Below the pieces are notes generated by a model. It worked only from the letters and a program-made list of their open reading frames with translations. It did no database searches and had not been told where the DNA came from. From NCBI GenBank assembly GCA_023101885.1, contig JALPQD010000102.1, positions 6,046,227 to 6,110,226 of the forward strand: DNA of 64,000 nt. Direction: 5' to 3'. This document shows, in pieces, positions 23,396 through 35,140 of this stretch (the stretch's first letter is position 1; each line of letters begins with the position of its first letter). A program made the translations under genes and the position numbers. Source of the stretch: Typhlomys cinereus. Taxonomy: Eukaryota; Chordata; Mammalia; Rodentia; Platacanthomyidae.

Positions 23396-23680
23396 AACGA
23401 TTGCTTTGGGAACCATAGCAAGGTCTCTCACAACTTGAAAATGGAACTATCTCATGACTCTACTATACCACTTCAGAGACTATTGCCAAAGGACTCTACA
23501 TCTTATTGCAAAGATACTTCTTCATTAAAATGTAAGCAGACAAGAATTCCAACCATCTGAGAATGAGTAATGAAATTGTGGTACATATGCACATTCAGCC
23601 ATCATGAAGGATGAGATTATAGAATTTAGTGACAGAGGATGGAAGTAGAAAATGTAATCAACAAATCTTGCATTCAGGAT
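23396..23680 (+). mobile_element. Ancient L1 ORF2 fragment, plus orientation
   Basis: It includes degenerate equivalents of the tail segment encoding the GTxxHYxxECK-like and [10 protein letters not shown] regions (gtggtacatatgcaca at about 23,578). It probably belongs to the same insertion as the preceding minus-oriented piece, split by inversion. Confidence 0.6.
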
Positions 23681-23734
23681 GCATAGTTCCTGATAAATGA
23701 CATCAAACGGCATAAGGGAGCAAGGGGTTTATTT

Positions 23735-24075
23735 TCTCTTATAGATCTTAGTCCAGCTTGATGGGAGAACATGCACCAACACCAGGGCCGAAGGAACTGG
23801 CCACACCATAACCACAAACAGCTGAAAGAAGGACAATCCTTACTTGCCAGACCAGCATGTCTGGCCAAGTATACAAAAGGGCACCAACTCTCTCAACCAG
23901 CTATCTGTGATTTATTCCAGGACCTAATCCCACCCACCATAGGCTAGGCCTTTCCCATCAGCTAGACAATCTCCTGTAGTTTTGCTCTAGGCCTAACTCA
24001 ACCATTATTCTCCACAAATGTGTCTGGAGCTCGAACTCTAAACTGTCAGGTTGACACCTGTGTGCTAAGTATGAC
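23735..24075 (-). repeat. Unclassified interspersed repeat, copy 2
   Basis: It is the reverse complement of the repeat at 4,172-4,490, recognisable through the same landmarks, such as CCAGACATGCTGGTCTGG and GGTGTCAAC. This copy extends further on one side (about 23,735-23,760), where copy 1 is cut off by an L1. Family unknown. Confidence 0.6.
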
Positions 24076-25090
24076 AACAAAGTATTACAGATGTAGAAAC
24101 ATAGACTCCAAGTTTTCTCTTCTATATGCAGATCATAGCATTAAACTCTGTTGTGAAACATTTGACTTGGGATTTCAGTGTGATTATGAAACTGTACATG
24201 CTCATGTTATGAAAATTACTGGTAAATCTTAGATCATGAGTCAGCTAACAAATTCTGAGGTATGGGATTCTGAGTTGGGTATGTTGGTGTGATCTAGCAG
24301 AGGGGGCCAAACATTTGATAGAGGCACAATGTATGACAGTGTTGCCTACTGTGTTGGAAGAATACTGGCATGCTATGGTCCACATAGTCTAGAATTGTAG
24401 ACGTAAGTGCATTTATCGTGCTGTGGATTCCCTTTGCATTTCTGATTTTGAGTGCTGCTGAATTCTCTCTGATGTTGTATTTACCTTTATGTTTTATGTA
24501 TCTTGTTTTCTAAACAAGTATTTGTGATGGATCCTACTTTTGAAGCAATAAATTCATATACAGAAAATAATACCTGTGACTTGCATGGACTGTCTCCTTG
24601 GAAAGCAATTTTCCTTCAGGTAATAAGGAAGAAAACTAAACAAGTGTTGGCACCTATCAGGCCACCAGTACAAGGTGGAGACCTGTAACAAAGATTCACA
24701 TACTACAGTGAAAAAGGATCTTAACACACTCTTTCAATACATCTGAAGAAATTCATTAAGAATAAGACTGTAAAAGTTATCATATCCCTTAGAGGGCACT
24801 TTGTCTTTAACAACATTTAGAGAGGCTGAGCTATAATTTTTAAGACTTCACCCATCAGAAGGCCTGGATGGAAGCCTGGTCCCAGAGTCATGTAGGAACT
24901 CTTCCGCAGCAGTGATGTCCCACAAAGACACCAGAGTGAGGTAAAATGTACTATTCATGTCATACATCTATGTTTGGAATTTCCACTATGTATTATGATT
25001 GATTTTTCTTCCCAACTATTGGAATCTGCTATGGTGACCACACAGCAGCATTTGCTCAGAACATTAAGATCATACATGTAGTTCACACTA
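24076..25090. other. Unassigned interval
   Basis: I find no exon, RNA or repeat that I can defend. Short open frames only. Confidence 0.4.
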
Positions 25091-25099
25091 GTTCAAATT

Positions 25100-25345
25100 T
25101 TTTCAATAGGTATAAATAAAGCACCTTGCTTCACTAGGAAAGACTAAGTCAATTTCCTCTTTCAATGGCAGCCTCTAGGCATAGTTGATCCTCAGGCCTC
25201 TGTACTTCACGCTAAGCAGGCCTGCGTCTCAACAGAAACAAAACACCTGCTGAGAACATGTTGTTGTGAGTATTTTCGCCTGAAGAGGGATTTGTATGGC
25301 TGATGGCATTCTGCAGCTTGCAGAGATATACAGCTAGCAAACCAA
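25100..25345 (+). repeat. Low-copy unit family: head segment, copy A
   Basis: The block ataaagcaccttgcttcac, followed by tagttgatcctcaggcc and aacaaaacacctgctgagaac, recurs at about 26,820-27,030 (copy B), and the later part recurs at about 30,640-30,760 (copy C). It matches neither L1 nor the SINEs here. It marks the left end of a segmentally duplicated unit. Copy A diverges from the others after about 25,345. Confidence 0.75.
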
Positions 25346-26109
25346 GATTTGAGTTTTGATTTGTTCAATGAGGAGGGCTGTCTGTTGGATCAGGAACCAC
25401 CCAGGAGCCCAGGACTCAAGTGACATTCCCATTCATCTGCTTTGGGGACCAAGGTGCTTTACATGGTCTCTGCTCTTTATTTCTGTTTCCAAGTGGTTCC
25501 TGGCTCCACTCTCTTCCTCTTCCCATGTCAGAGCAAGCAGGCAGGTAGTCTTGGCTGCAGTACTTTTGTAGGTCCAAAGAGCACTTCCAATAAAATCCAT
25601 TGCGGGATCTTTAAGAGCCAGTGAATTGCGTGTGTTTTCCATGTTCCAAACAGTGTGCATCTCCAGTCCTCCGCTTCCAGGCCACGCATGCCTCCGGGGC
25701 GTTGAAGACTCGGGCCTGTGCCTCTGCCCAGCATGTACAGCTCCCCCTCCTCCCCCGCACAAAAGCTGTGCCCCTGGTAAGCTGAGCAATAGAGATATTC
25801 TAACTGTGAACAAAGGAACCGGTCCCAAGGCCGTTCCACAGCTACTGGAGCCTAAATATGTTCGGAGGAGTCCTTCGAGGTTTGCCCTAGCAGTCGGGTC
25901 ACAGAGAAAACACCCTGACGACACCTCTGCTGAGGTTCAAGTTGGACCGAGCAAGAGAGCAAGAAAGCAGAGACGTCCTGGTCAGGAAGAGATGGAGGCC
26001 AGGCAGGAAAGGGTGCTCCAGGCACAGCTGTGACAGCCAGGGAACCCTCAGCCGCTCCTCCCTCAGATCTCATCAGGTAGCCAGGGACACTTCCAATTTC
26101 CAACTAGCA
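25346..26109. other. Unassigned GC-richer interval
   Basis: Overlapping open frames occur on both strands (for example 25,626-26,033 plus, with a basic KRARKQRR patch, and 25,433-25,924 minus). None shows a recognisable domain and they shadow each other, so I call no gene. The sequence is not found in units B, C or D. Confidence 0.35.
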
Positions 26110-26255
26110 AAGGCCCTGAGGCCGACTTCGAACTGCAGATCCTCAACCCCAGGAGTGCTGGGATTCTTGGGCGGCAGCCTCCAGAGGTCCTAGAGATCAC
26201 ATGCAGGGCTTCCAGCATGCTAGGCAACCACGTTACCACTGAGCCGCATCCTCCG
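26110..26255 (-). mobile_element. ID-B1 composite SINE
   Basis: On the minus strand it begins with a tRNA-like ID head (GATGCGGCTCAGTGGTAACG...) and continues into a B1/7SL-like half with CCCAGCACTC and GGATCTGCAGTTCGAAG. This order is that of the ID plus B1 dimer known from several rodent groups. No flanking duplication was resolved. Confidence 0.75.
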
Positions 26256-26812
26256 CTCCTGTTTCCCAGAACTGACTTTGCACAAATATTGCTTCCCCCA
26301 GAGAAATTTCACCCAATCTGGAGTTCCCTGGTGGAGCATCAGGCTTAAGTCTCTCAAGAGACAGGCAGCTAGCTTTCAACCCCTTCCAGCCCTTGCCCTC
26401 CTTGGGTCCCCCCCCCCACTGAAGACTGTAGGATTCCACGTGCAGGCTGGGAGCAGGTCCACTGCCAAGTGGTGCTGGAGATGACGCATTCATCAGGTCC
26501 AAAGGTCACAAGGAGCCCGCTACTCCCCTGTGCCAGATTCTAGACCACCCCAGGAAGCCTCCTAACACTGGCTGCTCAAGTTACTCCTCAATGTCTCAGG
26601 TCAGATGAAGCTTCCTCACTCTCCTAGGCACACAAAAATTCTGGATCCTTCACCTGCCCACAGGGCTTCGACATGAGCCTGGTGAGGGTCTCACAGCTCA
26701 ACATAGAATAGGCCATTTCTCCAGAGTTTCCATAGGGTTTAGCCAGCTGGTTAAGTGAGGGAGACTTAGAAGCCGCGAAATGCTCACTTCACCTCAGTTC
26801 AATTTTTTTTTC

Positions 26813-27526
26813 AAATAGGCATGGATAAAGCACCTTGCTTCACTAGGAAAGACTAAGTCAGTTAGTTTCCTCTCTTTCAATGGCAGCCTCTAGGCATAGT
26901 TGATCCTCAGGCCCCTGTACTTCAGGCTAAGCAGGCCTGAACCACAACAGAAACAAAACACCTGCTGAGAACATCTTGCTGTGAGAGGGATTTGTTTGGC
27001 TGATGCCCTTCTGCAGCTTGACTATACAGCTTGCAAGCTGAGATTTGAGTTTCGAATTCATCCTCCTGAAAGGATAGATGACTTTGCACTGGGCAGTATG
27101 GTCTCGAAAATACAGAGGATAATTTCTCGGGCTAGTAATCAGGCTCAGAGGATCAGAAGGCGACCCATGCCCACAGAAGAAACAAGATCACCAATTCCAG
27201 GATCCTGGGTGCTCTCAAGTTTAGAGCTGCCAACCTTTCCTTTCCCAGCCTTCAAATCACGAGGATAGCGGTGGGTGCTTTCATTGGAAGTGGGGCATGA
27301 GGGGTGAGGATTCTAGGAAGCTGATCTCTACTTTCAGACGATGCCAGCTTCGGAGAAACTCACATGAACAATACCAGCTTTGTAATATGTCGTGTGTGCT
27401 CAGAAACATGAAAAAGTCTCATCTTGAGTCTAGGTCAAAGTATCTCAGTAATGGACACAGAGAGATGTATGGCACGTGGCCACATGCTGACCAGTCAATC
27501 GAAGAGCACAAGAGGCAATCATAAGG
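26813..27526 (+). repeat. Low-copy unit family: head segment, copy B
   Basis: It matches copy A over its first ~230 bp and copy C (30,640-31,190) over the rest. Shared blocks include ggctagtaatcaggctcaga, aagatcaccaattccagg and gaaaaagtctcatcttgagtc. The match continues up to the SINE in both B and C, showing that B and C arose by duplication of a unit that already held the SINE. Confidence 0.8.
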
Positions 27527-27725
27527 CTGGAGAGATGGCTCAGGCGTTAAGGCTCTGTCTCCCAAGCGGAAGGCCCTGAGTTGGGAATCCCAGGTCACAA
27601 GTAAACACTCAGAGGCCTGCACGTTTGGCCCTGGTGGGTGGAGCCTGACAAATCCCAGAGCCAAGCAAGGAGCAAGGAGGATGACCCCCAAAGACACCAC
27701 TGTTCCTCCACAGGGATATACAGTA

Positions 27726-27783
<58 letters not shown>

Positions 27784-27792
27784 GACCATAAT
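27527..27792 (+). mobile_element. tRNA-derived SINE, unit B
   Basis: The head ggctggagagatggctcagg carries a box A-like sequence (tggctcaggcgttaagg), followed by a box B-like ggaatcccagg. The body continues through ggccctggtgggtggagcctg to a (CT)n(CA)n tail at 27,728-27,783. Related copies lie at 31,192, 45,890-46,190, 63,146-63,412 and probably 60,600. The head resembles rodent B2/ID SINEs, but the body is not the mouse B2 body I know. Confidence 0.8.
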
Positions 27793-27934
27793 AAGTAAAC
27801 AAAATATTTTTTAGAAAGGCAACCATGCTGAAAGTCTACAACAGTATGTAAATGGTTCCAATATTCCAACTCCTGACACTACCCCAATGCTTTGTAAACC
27901 ACATTTCTTTTACACAGCCTTTTTGCTTTGGTTA

Positions 27935-28612
27935 GGAGGTGACCTTTCCCATGATATGGGCATGAAGCCAAGGGCAGTGCAGAAAGGACAAAAATGAAAA
28001 CAACAACAAACCGTCATTCAGAAAACCAGAGGCCCTGCATGAATCACCTGGGTGCAGACCAGCCAAATCTCTCCCAGTCCTAAAGCTCAGGGAGACTTGC
28101 GGAAGAATGGCAGGGGAGAAGAACCTAAGAGCCGAAAGATGGGGAGGGCCAACCACATGTAAGATACTGCACACAAGTTAGGGCCGCAGTTCAAGAATTG
28201 GACTTTGCAGGGCCTTCGCAAGGAGTGCCATGTCGAAGACCCCCAAAGTCTAGCATGGATCCTGACAAGGACTAGGATCCTGAAAGGCCAGGGATGAACA
28301 GTTGTAATAGTGTTCCCATACCAAAGGGGAGCCCAAGAAAGGACTTTGGGCAATGCCATTGAGTCCTTACACCTTACTAGAGTGGAGGGCTGAGAGCGAA
28401 GATTGGCATTCACACAAAAGGATATCAGGGAATGGGAGGAGGGGAAGGGGGAGGCAATGGGGTAAGTGGAGGGAAGGGGGCGCAAAGGCCAGGGAGGGGG
28501 AGTGTACAAGGGGGAGTGGGGAGGGGTGGAGGGAGGGAGGGGACCCAGATACCCATTAAACTTGTGTGATTGGGGAAAAATCAATAAATATCAATAAAAG
28601 AATTGAAACTTC
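27935..28612 (+). mobile_element. L1 3' end inside unit B
   Basis: Plus-oriented L1 3' UTR starts near ggttaggaggtgacc and runs through the polypurine tract (about 28,430-28,545) to an A-rich end at about 28,600. The same element with the same left flank (atgctttgtaaaccacat) is at 34,245-34,930. The insertion is therefore older than the duplication of the units. Confidence 0.85.
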
Positions 28613-28925
28613 ATCAAGCAGGACTCTGGTTTTGTTTTGGACTGGAGTTTTTCCTGAGTCTCATCTGGATAACTTGACCTCACTTGTTTGAGAGCCACAT
28701 GACCCTGCAACAAGCTGGGGCAGACCCCTCCTCTCACCCCCCCACCGCCACTCCTGCAGCAGAAACGGAGATGAGACAATGGTGAGAACCAGACCCCTGG
28801 TCTGGGACCACTAGGGATGGATACTCGACTATGTCTACCTGCCTCCAAAGATGGGCTCCACTGGGGGAGGATCCCTCCTACCCTGGCTCTCAGCATTGCC
28901 TCTGCAGTGAGGAAAACTTTCCAAC
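28613..28925 (-). repeat. Low-copy unit family: tail segment, copy B
   Basis: It matches 34,931-35,135 (unit C), and more distantly 60,965-61,260 (unit D), across blocks such as caagcaggactctggttttg and gatgggctccactgggggagg. In unit D this stretch would be the 3' end of a minus-strand transcript. The AATAAA seen there is degenerate here. Confidence 0.7.
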
Positions 28926-29635
28926 TCGCCCCTATTCACCGGGTCAGCAGCAAAGCGTGGCCTGCCCTCTTTAGTGCTGTCAGGTCCCAGATTCCAGAGC
29001 ACAGTCACGATGGCAGCAATTGCTGAGATCCAGCACCTCCCAGGGCAAACTAATGGAGAAAGGCTTTGCTCAGCTGATGGGGAGAGGGGCTGTAGGTGAT
29101 GGCAGAGGTGGAGAGTGCCGGCCACTGTGTGTGCTCCATGGGGGAGGAATGCTCTTGGCATTCCGTTTGCTTTCTCCTCCGTGCTGTGATCCTGTCCATG
29201 CATGTGAGGTGGTTCTCCCTGGGTCATGAGACCTTTCAGCAAGAGTCGTAGGGCATGAGACAAGGGTTTTTCCACAGTGAGGCGGTTGTCCTGAGGTAGA
29301 CCACGTGGTTTTCATCAGGAACTTGAACTGGGGCTTCAGCTGACCTCCTTCCTGGTACCTGATCTCTCAAGCGTTGTCTCAAGAGACTGCTGACCCAGGA
29401 GAAAGTCAGGTGGCAGGGACAAGCATTCTCAGTCATTTTCTGCAATGAGAAACAGGAAAAAGAAAAAGGATGGAAGAAAAGGGTCCAGGTCGAAGTCTTC
29501 CAGTGTGGAATGCTGTCAAATTCTGATATTTAAATCGATTGACAGAATAGGCAAACCCTGCTGACAGTCTGGAATAGTATCTGAATGTTTCCCGTGCTGC
29601 CGAGAGCTTGGAGATGGGCACACGCCCTGTAAACC
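28926..29635. other. Unit B internal segment, unassigned
   Basis: This lies between the tail and promoter-like blocks of unit B. Minus-strand open frames (29,236-29,445 and 28,835-29,275) show no safe homology. The first has a weak LTFSWVSSLLRQ resemblance to short histone H2A variants, which I do not accept as an identification. Confidence 0.35.
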
Positions 29636-29800
29636 AGAAGTTTTGTTCAATGGAAGTAATTTTTCGGTCCTGCACTGGTAGCCTCAAGAAGGGAGAGGAA
29701 TGCGAATGGGCTAGAAAGAAAGGGCTCTGCGTGTGTCTGATCTGTGGCACAGATTGGATTAATTCAGGAGGACCCGCCCTGTGTGAGTCAGGAAAAGGGG
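29636..29800 (+). promoter_or_regulatory. Promoter-upstream block of the unit family, copy B (TATA lost)
   Basis: The block gaagttttgttcaatggaag...gctagaaagaaaggg...gattggattaattcaggagg matches 31,636-31,800 (unit C) and the reverse complement of 62,900-63,045 (unit D). Here the sequence then jumps straight into the GTF2E2 body, so the TATA box, the leader and the original start codon of the retrocopy are deleted. Confidence 0.6.
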
Positions 29801-30570
29801 CGGCATCTCCAGACCCGTCCTCAAGCAAAGAAGGCAAAGGTAGAACATGAAGGGTTGCCGGCTTCTAAGCGGAGTTCTCATCCCATCCATGGACCTTTCA
29901 CTGGAAAGCTCCGTCATGATGCTCTGGACGTCCTAAGTTGAGCATCCTTGCTACAAGTGTAAGGTACGGGAAAACAGGGCACGGGCACTGAGATGTCCAT
30001 CCTCTAACTCCAGAAGAGATTTCAAGGGAAACAGGGCTTTCGGATATTGGACTCCAGCAGGTGCAGTGGTCGATGAGCAAGGCCTTGGTCCACGACCCCC
30101 CAAACCTAAGTGATGGATGGAAAAGTATGCTTTCAAGCCCAAACACCACTTGAAAACTAAGAATGTCCCGGGCAGCCTCTTACACAGCCACTGCCAGTGA
30201 GAGTTAGGAGGAATTGGTTTAGGAGACCTGGAGGAAGGGCTGCCTCATTCTCCAAAGCCCTCAAGTTTTGGGAGACCACATGATTGTTTGCAAGTCTTCC
30301 TACCAAGAAGAAAATTGTTTCTCTCTTCTCTCTCTCTTTTTTTTCCCAATGGGAATGGCTGTCTGTTTTCTGTGGATGAAACATATCCGCAGCTATGGAA
30401 GGGTGTCACTGCGGATGCACTGGATGAGGACAAAATTGAAGAGCACCTGAAGGGACAGGGGAGGTGGCCCTTCAGGAAGCCGGAGCAAGGAACGTGGCTT
30501 CCGGTCAGAGAAGGAAAGAGCCCTCTTTGCAGAAAGAGTTCCAGTCGAAATCTCCTAGTGAACCCAAGGC
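29801..30570 (+). pseudogene. GTF2E2: GTF2E2 (TFIIE-beta) retro-pseudogene, unit B, badly decayed
   Basis: Fragments of TFIIE-beta align in order with the better copy at 32,220-33,110. A serine/lysine-rich N-terminal piece (aagcaaagaaggcaaaggtag, 29,823) comes first. The first winged-helix region follows (frame reading [16 protein letters not shown] near 30,050). The C-terminal part comes last ([20 protein letters not shown] near 30,390-30,450). There are many stops, frameshifts and deletions, and no introns. It is clearly non-functional. Its value is in showing that the GTF2E2 insertion is an old component of this unit family. Confidence 0.85.
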
Positions 30571-30639
30571 TGGAGTGCTTTAGGGTTACTGGGACTTGGC
30601 AGATGGCCAAACAAAACAAAGCAAAACCAACCCAAACAA

Positions 30640-31191
30640 AGCCATACACCTGCTTAGAACGTTGCCTGGTGAGTATTTGGCTTGATGCTCTTCTGCAGCT
30701 TGATGACAGAGCTGGAGGGCTGATATTTGAATTTTGACTTCATCATTCAGAAGGATAAACCACTTTTGGTGGGGCAGTTTGGTCTAGGATAATACAAAGA
30801 CTAATTTCTTGGGCTAGCAATCAGGCTCAGAAGGTCAGAAGGTGACCCACCTCCACGGGAGAATAAAGATCACCAATTCCAGGTCCTATCAGGGTGATAG
30901 CTGTCAACCTTTCCTTTCCCAGCCTTCAAACCATGAGGACACAAATGGCTGCTTTTATTGCAAGTGGGGCATGCCCTGGAAGGCTTAGCAAGCTGATCTT
31001 TGTCTCAGAGTCCAGTGTGAACTTAGGAGAAACTCCCATGAACAACATTAGCTTTAGTCCTGTGTGCTCAGGGACATGAAAAAGGTCTCATCTTGAGTCC
31101 AGGTCAACCTATCTCAGGAATGACCACCGATAGTTGTATGAGAAGTGGTCAGGTGCTGATATGTCAAAGGATCACCACACAAGGCAATCCT
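30640..31191 (+). repeat. Low-copy unit family: head segment, copy C
   Basis: It aligns with unit B 26,965-27,526, sharing for instance gggctagcaatcaggctcag, gatcaccaattccaggt and catcttgagtccaggtcaa. It leads into a SINE at the same position as in unit B. Confidence 0.78.
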
Positions 31192-31560
31192 AGGGATGGA
31201 GTGATGGTTCAGGGGTTAAGACTCTGTCTCCCAAGTTGAAAGTCCTTAGTTAATGGCAGATACCAGATTAAAAAAAAAAAGCCTGGAGGAAAACGGTGCT
31301 GCCTGCAATTTTGACCCTGCTGGGAGGAGTCTGGGAAATCCTGGAGCCAAGCAGAAGGATGATTCCCAAAGAAGACAGCATCGGTCCACCACAGGGACGT
31401 CAACAGTACCCTCTGACACACAGACACACACATACACAGACACAGACAGACACATACACAGACAGACACATACACACACAGACACACACACAGACACAGA
31501 CACACACACGCACAAACACAAGCGCTCAACATAATAAATACACGAAACATTTTTTCCAAA
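31192..31560 (+). mobile_element. tRNA-derived SINE, unit C, with CA-rich tail
   Basis: It is the same SINE as 27,527-27,792, at the orthologous place in the unit, but decayed at the head (ggatggagtgatggttcagg). The 3' part (ttttgaccctgctgggaggagtc) is followed by a long CA/GACA microsatellite (31,418-31,530). The microsatellite creates spurious open frames of threonine and histidine, or of cysteine and valine. Confidence 0.75.
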
Positions 31561-31635
31561 GGCAAATCATTCTGAAAGTCTGTAACCGTATATAAATGGT
31601 TCTGCTGTTCCAACTACTGAGCCCTCACACAGTCA

Positions 31636-32060
31636 AACAGAAGTTGTGTTCCGTGGAAGTTCTTTTTCAGCCCTGGGGTGGTAGCCTGAGCCTGGGAGAA
31701 GAACTCCAATCAGCTAGAAGGAAAGGAGTGTGGGTGTGTCTGATTGGGTGAAATGGAGAGGACCGACCTTCTGTGTGGGCTGTGCCAATCCCAGGGCTGG
31801 ATGGAGTCAGGAAGTCGCACCCTAGGAGGGGCGGGCTGTTCTATCTCAGACAATATAAAGCCAGGCTGTCGCCCTTGGGCCCACAGTTGCTCTCCAGCTG
31901 TCTTCCCTGCCGGAGTGGTTGGCTCCTGGGGAAAAAAGGGCTTGTGCCCCAGAGTGTGCACATCAGGCCTCATCTGGACTGAGCAGTGGGCTGGCCACAG
32001 CCAGGCAAAGGTGGACTTGTGACCTTGCAGTGCCAGAGTGGCATGAGGGAAGCCTAGAGC
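31636..32060 (+). promoter_or_regulatory. Promoter of the unit family, copy C (CCAAT and TATA boxes)
   Basis: A CCAAT box (31,785-31,789) lies 65-70 bp upstream of a TATA box TATAAAG (31,854-31,860). After it comes a leader containing gttgctctccagctgtctt and ggttggctcctggggaaaa. The same arrangement and leader occur on the minus strand at 62,860 and below (TATAAAA). The GTF2E2 start codon is 366 bp downstream of the TATA box, so a transcript from here would include the retrocopy. Promoter activity is inferred from sequence only. Confidence 0.6.
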
Positions 32061-32219
32061 AGATTGCAGAGACTGGCAGTGAACACAAGCTCTGTTGGGG
32101 AATCCAAGGTGCAGGGCTTCTTTCCAGAGCAGGTACTGTGCTTGGAGCCTGCCCGGGGGGGGGGGTGGCAGGGAGTCCTCGGCGGTTGCTGGAAGGCCCG
32201 GCGGCCCTGGCCCAGCGCC

Positions 32220-33110
32220 ATGGATCCAAGCCTATGGAGAGCACCTGAGCCGGTCAGAGCAAGGGCTCCTTCCGCTCGTGCCCTGGCCAAACGGGCAGTA
32301 TCTCCGGACTCAGCCTCCTCCGCAAGCAAGAAGGCCAAGGTAGGACATGAAGGCCCTTGGGGTTCTACACAGGCTTCTCATCGCAGCAGCAATGGATCCA
32401 TGAGCTCCAAAGCGCTGCCAGGAAGCACTGAACACGAGAAGTTTTCCGTTCTGGCCAAGACTGTGGATTATTTGAAAAGGTGGCATCAGCTGGGAGAGAC
32501 CTGGCCCGTAAGTCTAGAAGACATTTTGGGGGAGACGAGGCTTATGGATATTGGAGTGGAGCAGAAGCAATGGGTAGTGAGCGAGGCCTTGCCCAACAAC
32601 CCAAAAGTCGAAAGGGTAGAGGGCAAATATGTCTTCAGGCCCAAGCACGCCTTGCAGGACAAGAAGGCCCTCCTCAGCCTTTTACGGAGCCAGCAGCAGC
32701 GAGGCTTAGGAGGCATCCTCCTGGAAGACATAGCATAAGGGCTGCCTCGTTCTCACCGAGCCATCCAAGCTTTGGGGGACCGGATCCTGCTTGTGAGCCG
32801 TCCTGACAAGAAGAAAATCGTCTTCTTCAATGAGAAGAGCTGTGAGCTTGAGGTGGAGGAAGAGTTGCAGAAGCTGTGGAGGAGCGTCCCTGTGGAGGCT
32901 CTGGACGAGGACAAAATCGAACAGTATCTGAAGGGACGGGGCCTGCACCCCTGTCAGGGAGCTGCCCCAAAGAAAGTGTTTCCCAGTCAGAGAAGGCAAA
33001 GGCCTTCTCAGAGAAAGCCACGGTGGAAGACCCACAACCAACACGTGGCGGCAGTGCTGGAGAATTACCAGCATGCTGCCAGTGGCCCCCAGGGGATGCC
33101 GAGCCTGTGA
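32220..33110 (+). pseudogene. GTF2E2: GTF2E2 (TFIIE-beta) retrocopy with a single nonsense codon
   Basis: TFIIE-beta is the small subunit of TFIIE, which helps recruit and control TFIIH at RNA polymerase II promoters. The frame from MDPSLWRAPEPVRA at 32,220 to TGA at 33,108 is 296 codons, close to the ~291 of the parent. It shows the Ser/Lys-rich N-terminus, the first winged helix (KFSVLAKTVDYLKRWH ... MDIGVEQKQWVVSEAL), the linker DKKALLSLL..RGLGGILLEDI, the second winged helix ([42 protein letters not shown]) and the basic tail. The only clear break is TAA at 32,736-32,738 (codon 173), where the parent has Glu. It is intronless and lies behind a TATA promoter. A truncated 172-residue product keeping the first winged helix is conceivable, but there is no evidence that it is made. 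Confidence 0.92.
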
Positions 33111-33214
33111 AGGACAGGAAGCAGATGCACACGGCAGTCCAGAAAGATCTGCCAGGACCATCCCAGATCCACAAAACCATTTGAAGGCCCTTGGGTGTAG
33201 ATCCACCTCTAACC

Positions 33215-34244
<1,030 letters not shown>

Positions 34245-34930
34245 CCTTTTTTCTTTGGTTAGGAGGTGACCTCTCCCATGATATGGGCATGGAGCCAAGG
34301 GCAGTGCAGAAAGGGCAAAAGTGAAAACAACAACAAACCGTCATTCAGAACACCAGAGGCCCTACATGAATCACCTGGAAGCAGACCAGCCAAATCTCTC
34401 CCCGTCCTAAAGCTCAGGGAACCTTGCGGAAGGAAGGTGGGTGACAAGAACGTAAGAGCTGAAAGATGGGGAGTGCCAACGATATGCAAGATACTGCACA
34501 TGAGTTAGGGCTGCAGTAGCCAGCATCAGACTTTGCAGGGCCTTCGCAAGGACTGCCATGTCGAAGACTCCCGAAGTCTAGCATGGATCACAGGCACTAG
34601 GATCCTGAGAGGCTAGGAATGAACAGTTGTAATAGTGTTCCCATACCAAAGGGGAGCCCAAGAAGGGGCTCTGGGCAATGCCACTGAGTCCTTACACCTC
34701 ACTAGAGTAAAGGGCTGAGAGCGAAGATTGGCATTCACACAAAAGGATGTCCAGGGAATGGGAGGAGGGGAAGGGGGAGGCAATGGAAGAAGGGGAGGGA
34801 AGGGGGGCAAAGGCAAGGGAGAGGGGAGGGTACAAGGGGGACTGGGAAGGGTTGGTGGGAGGGAGGGGATCCAGGTAACCATTAGCCTTGTGTGATTGGG
34901 GAAAAATCAACTTATAAAATTAAAAGAATC
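34245..34930 (+). mobile_element. L1 3' end inside unit C
   Basis: It is the counterpart of 27,935-28,612, with the same insertion point and a polypurine tract (about 34,755-34,865), ending in an A-rich segment. It confirms that units B and C are paralogous. Confidence 0.85.
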
Positions 34931-35135
34931 AAAACGTGATCAAGCAGGACTCTGGTTTTGTTTTGAACAGGAGTTTTTCCTGAGTCTCAACTGGATAACT
35001 TGACTTCACTTGGTTGAGTCCCACCTTGTAACAAGCTGGGGCAGATCCCTTACTCCCATCTGCCCCACCCCACAGCAGAAACAGAGCTGAGACAATGGTG
35101 AGAATGCTGAGATCAACACTCTCCAGCTCCCCAGT
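34931..35135 (-). repeat. Low-copy unit family: tail segment, copy C (truncated)
   Basis: It matches 28,613-28,800 of unit B through caagcaggactctggttttg and agcagaaacagagctgagac. The unit is cut off where an unrelated L1 begins at about 35,140. Confidence 0.72.
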
Positions 35136-35140
35136 TTTTC

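Noticed and set aside
29236..29445. Possible short histone H2A variant pseudogene (LTFSWVSSLLRQ...RRSAEAPV on minus)
   Set aside because: Only a dozen positions resemble the H2A alpha-1 region, and the alpha-2/alpha-3 and docking regions cannot be found in any frame. Chance similarity is likely.
31246..31613. Cys/Val-rich or Thr/His-rich reading frames
   Set aside because: They are translations of a CA/GACA microsatellite in a SINE tail.
32064..32738. 224-codon frame taken as an intact protein starting at 32,064
   Set aside because: The first 52 codons are the 5' leader. Homology to GTF2E2 begins at the Met at 32,220, and the frame ends at a nonsense codon inside the gene.
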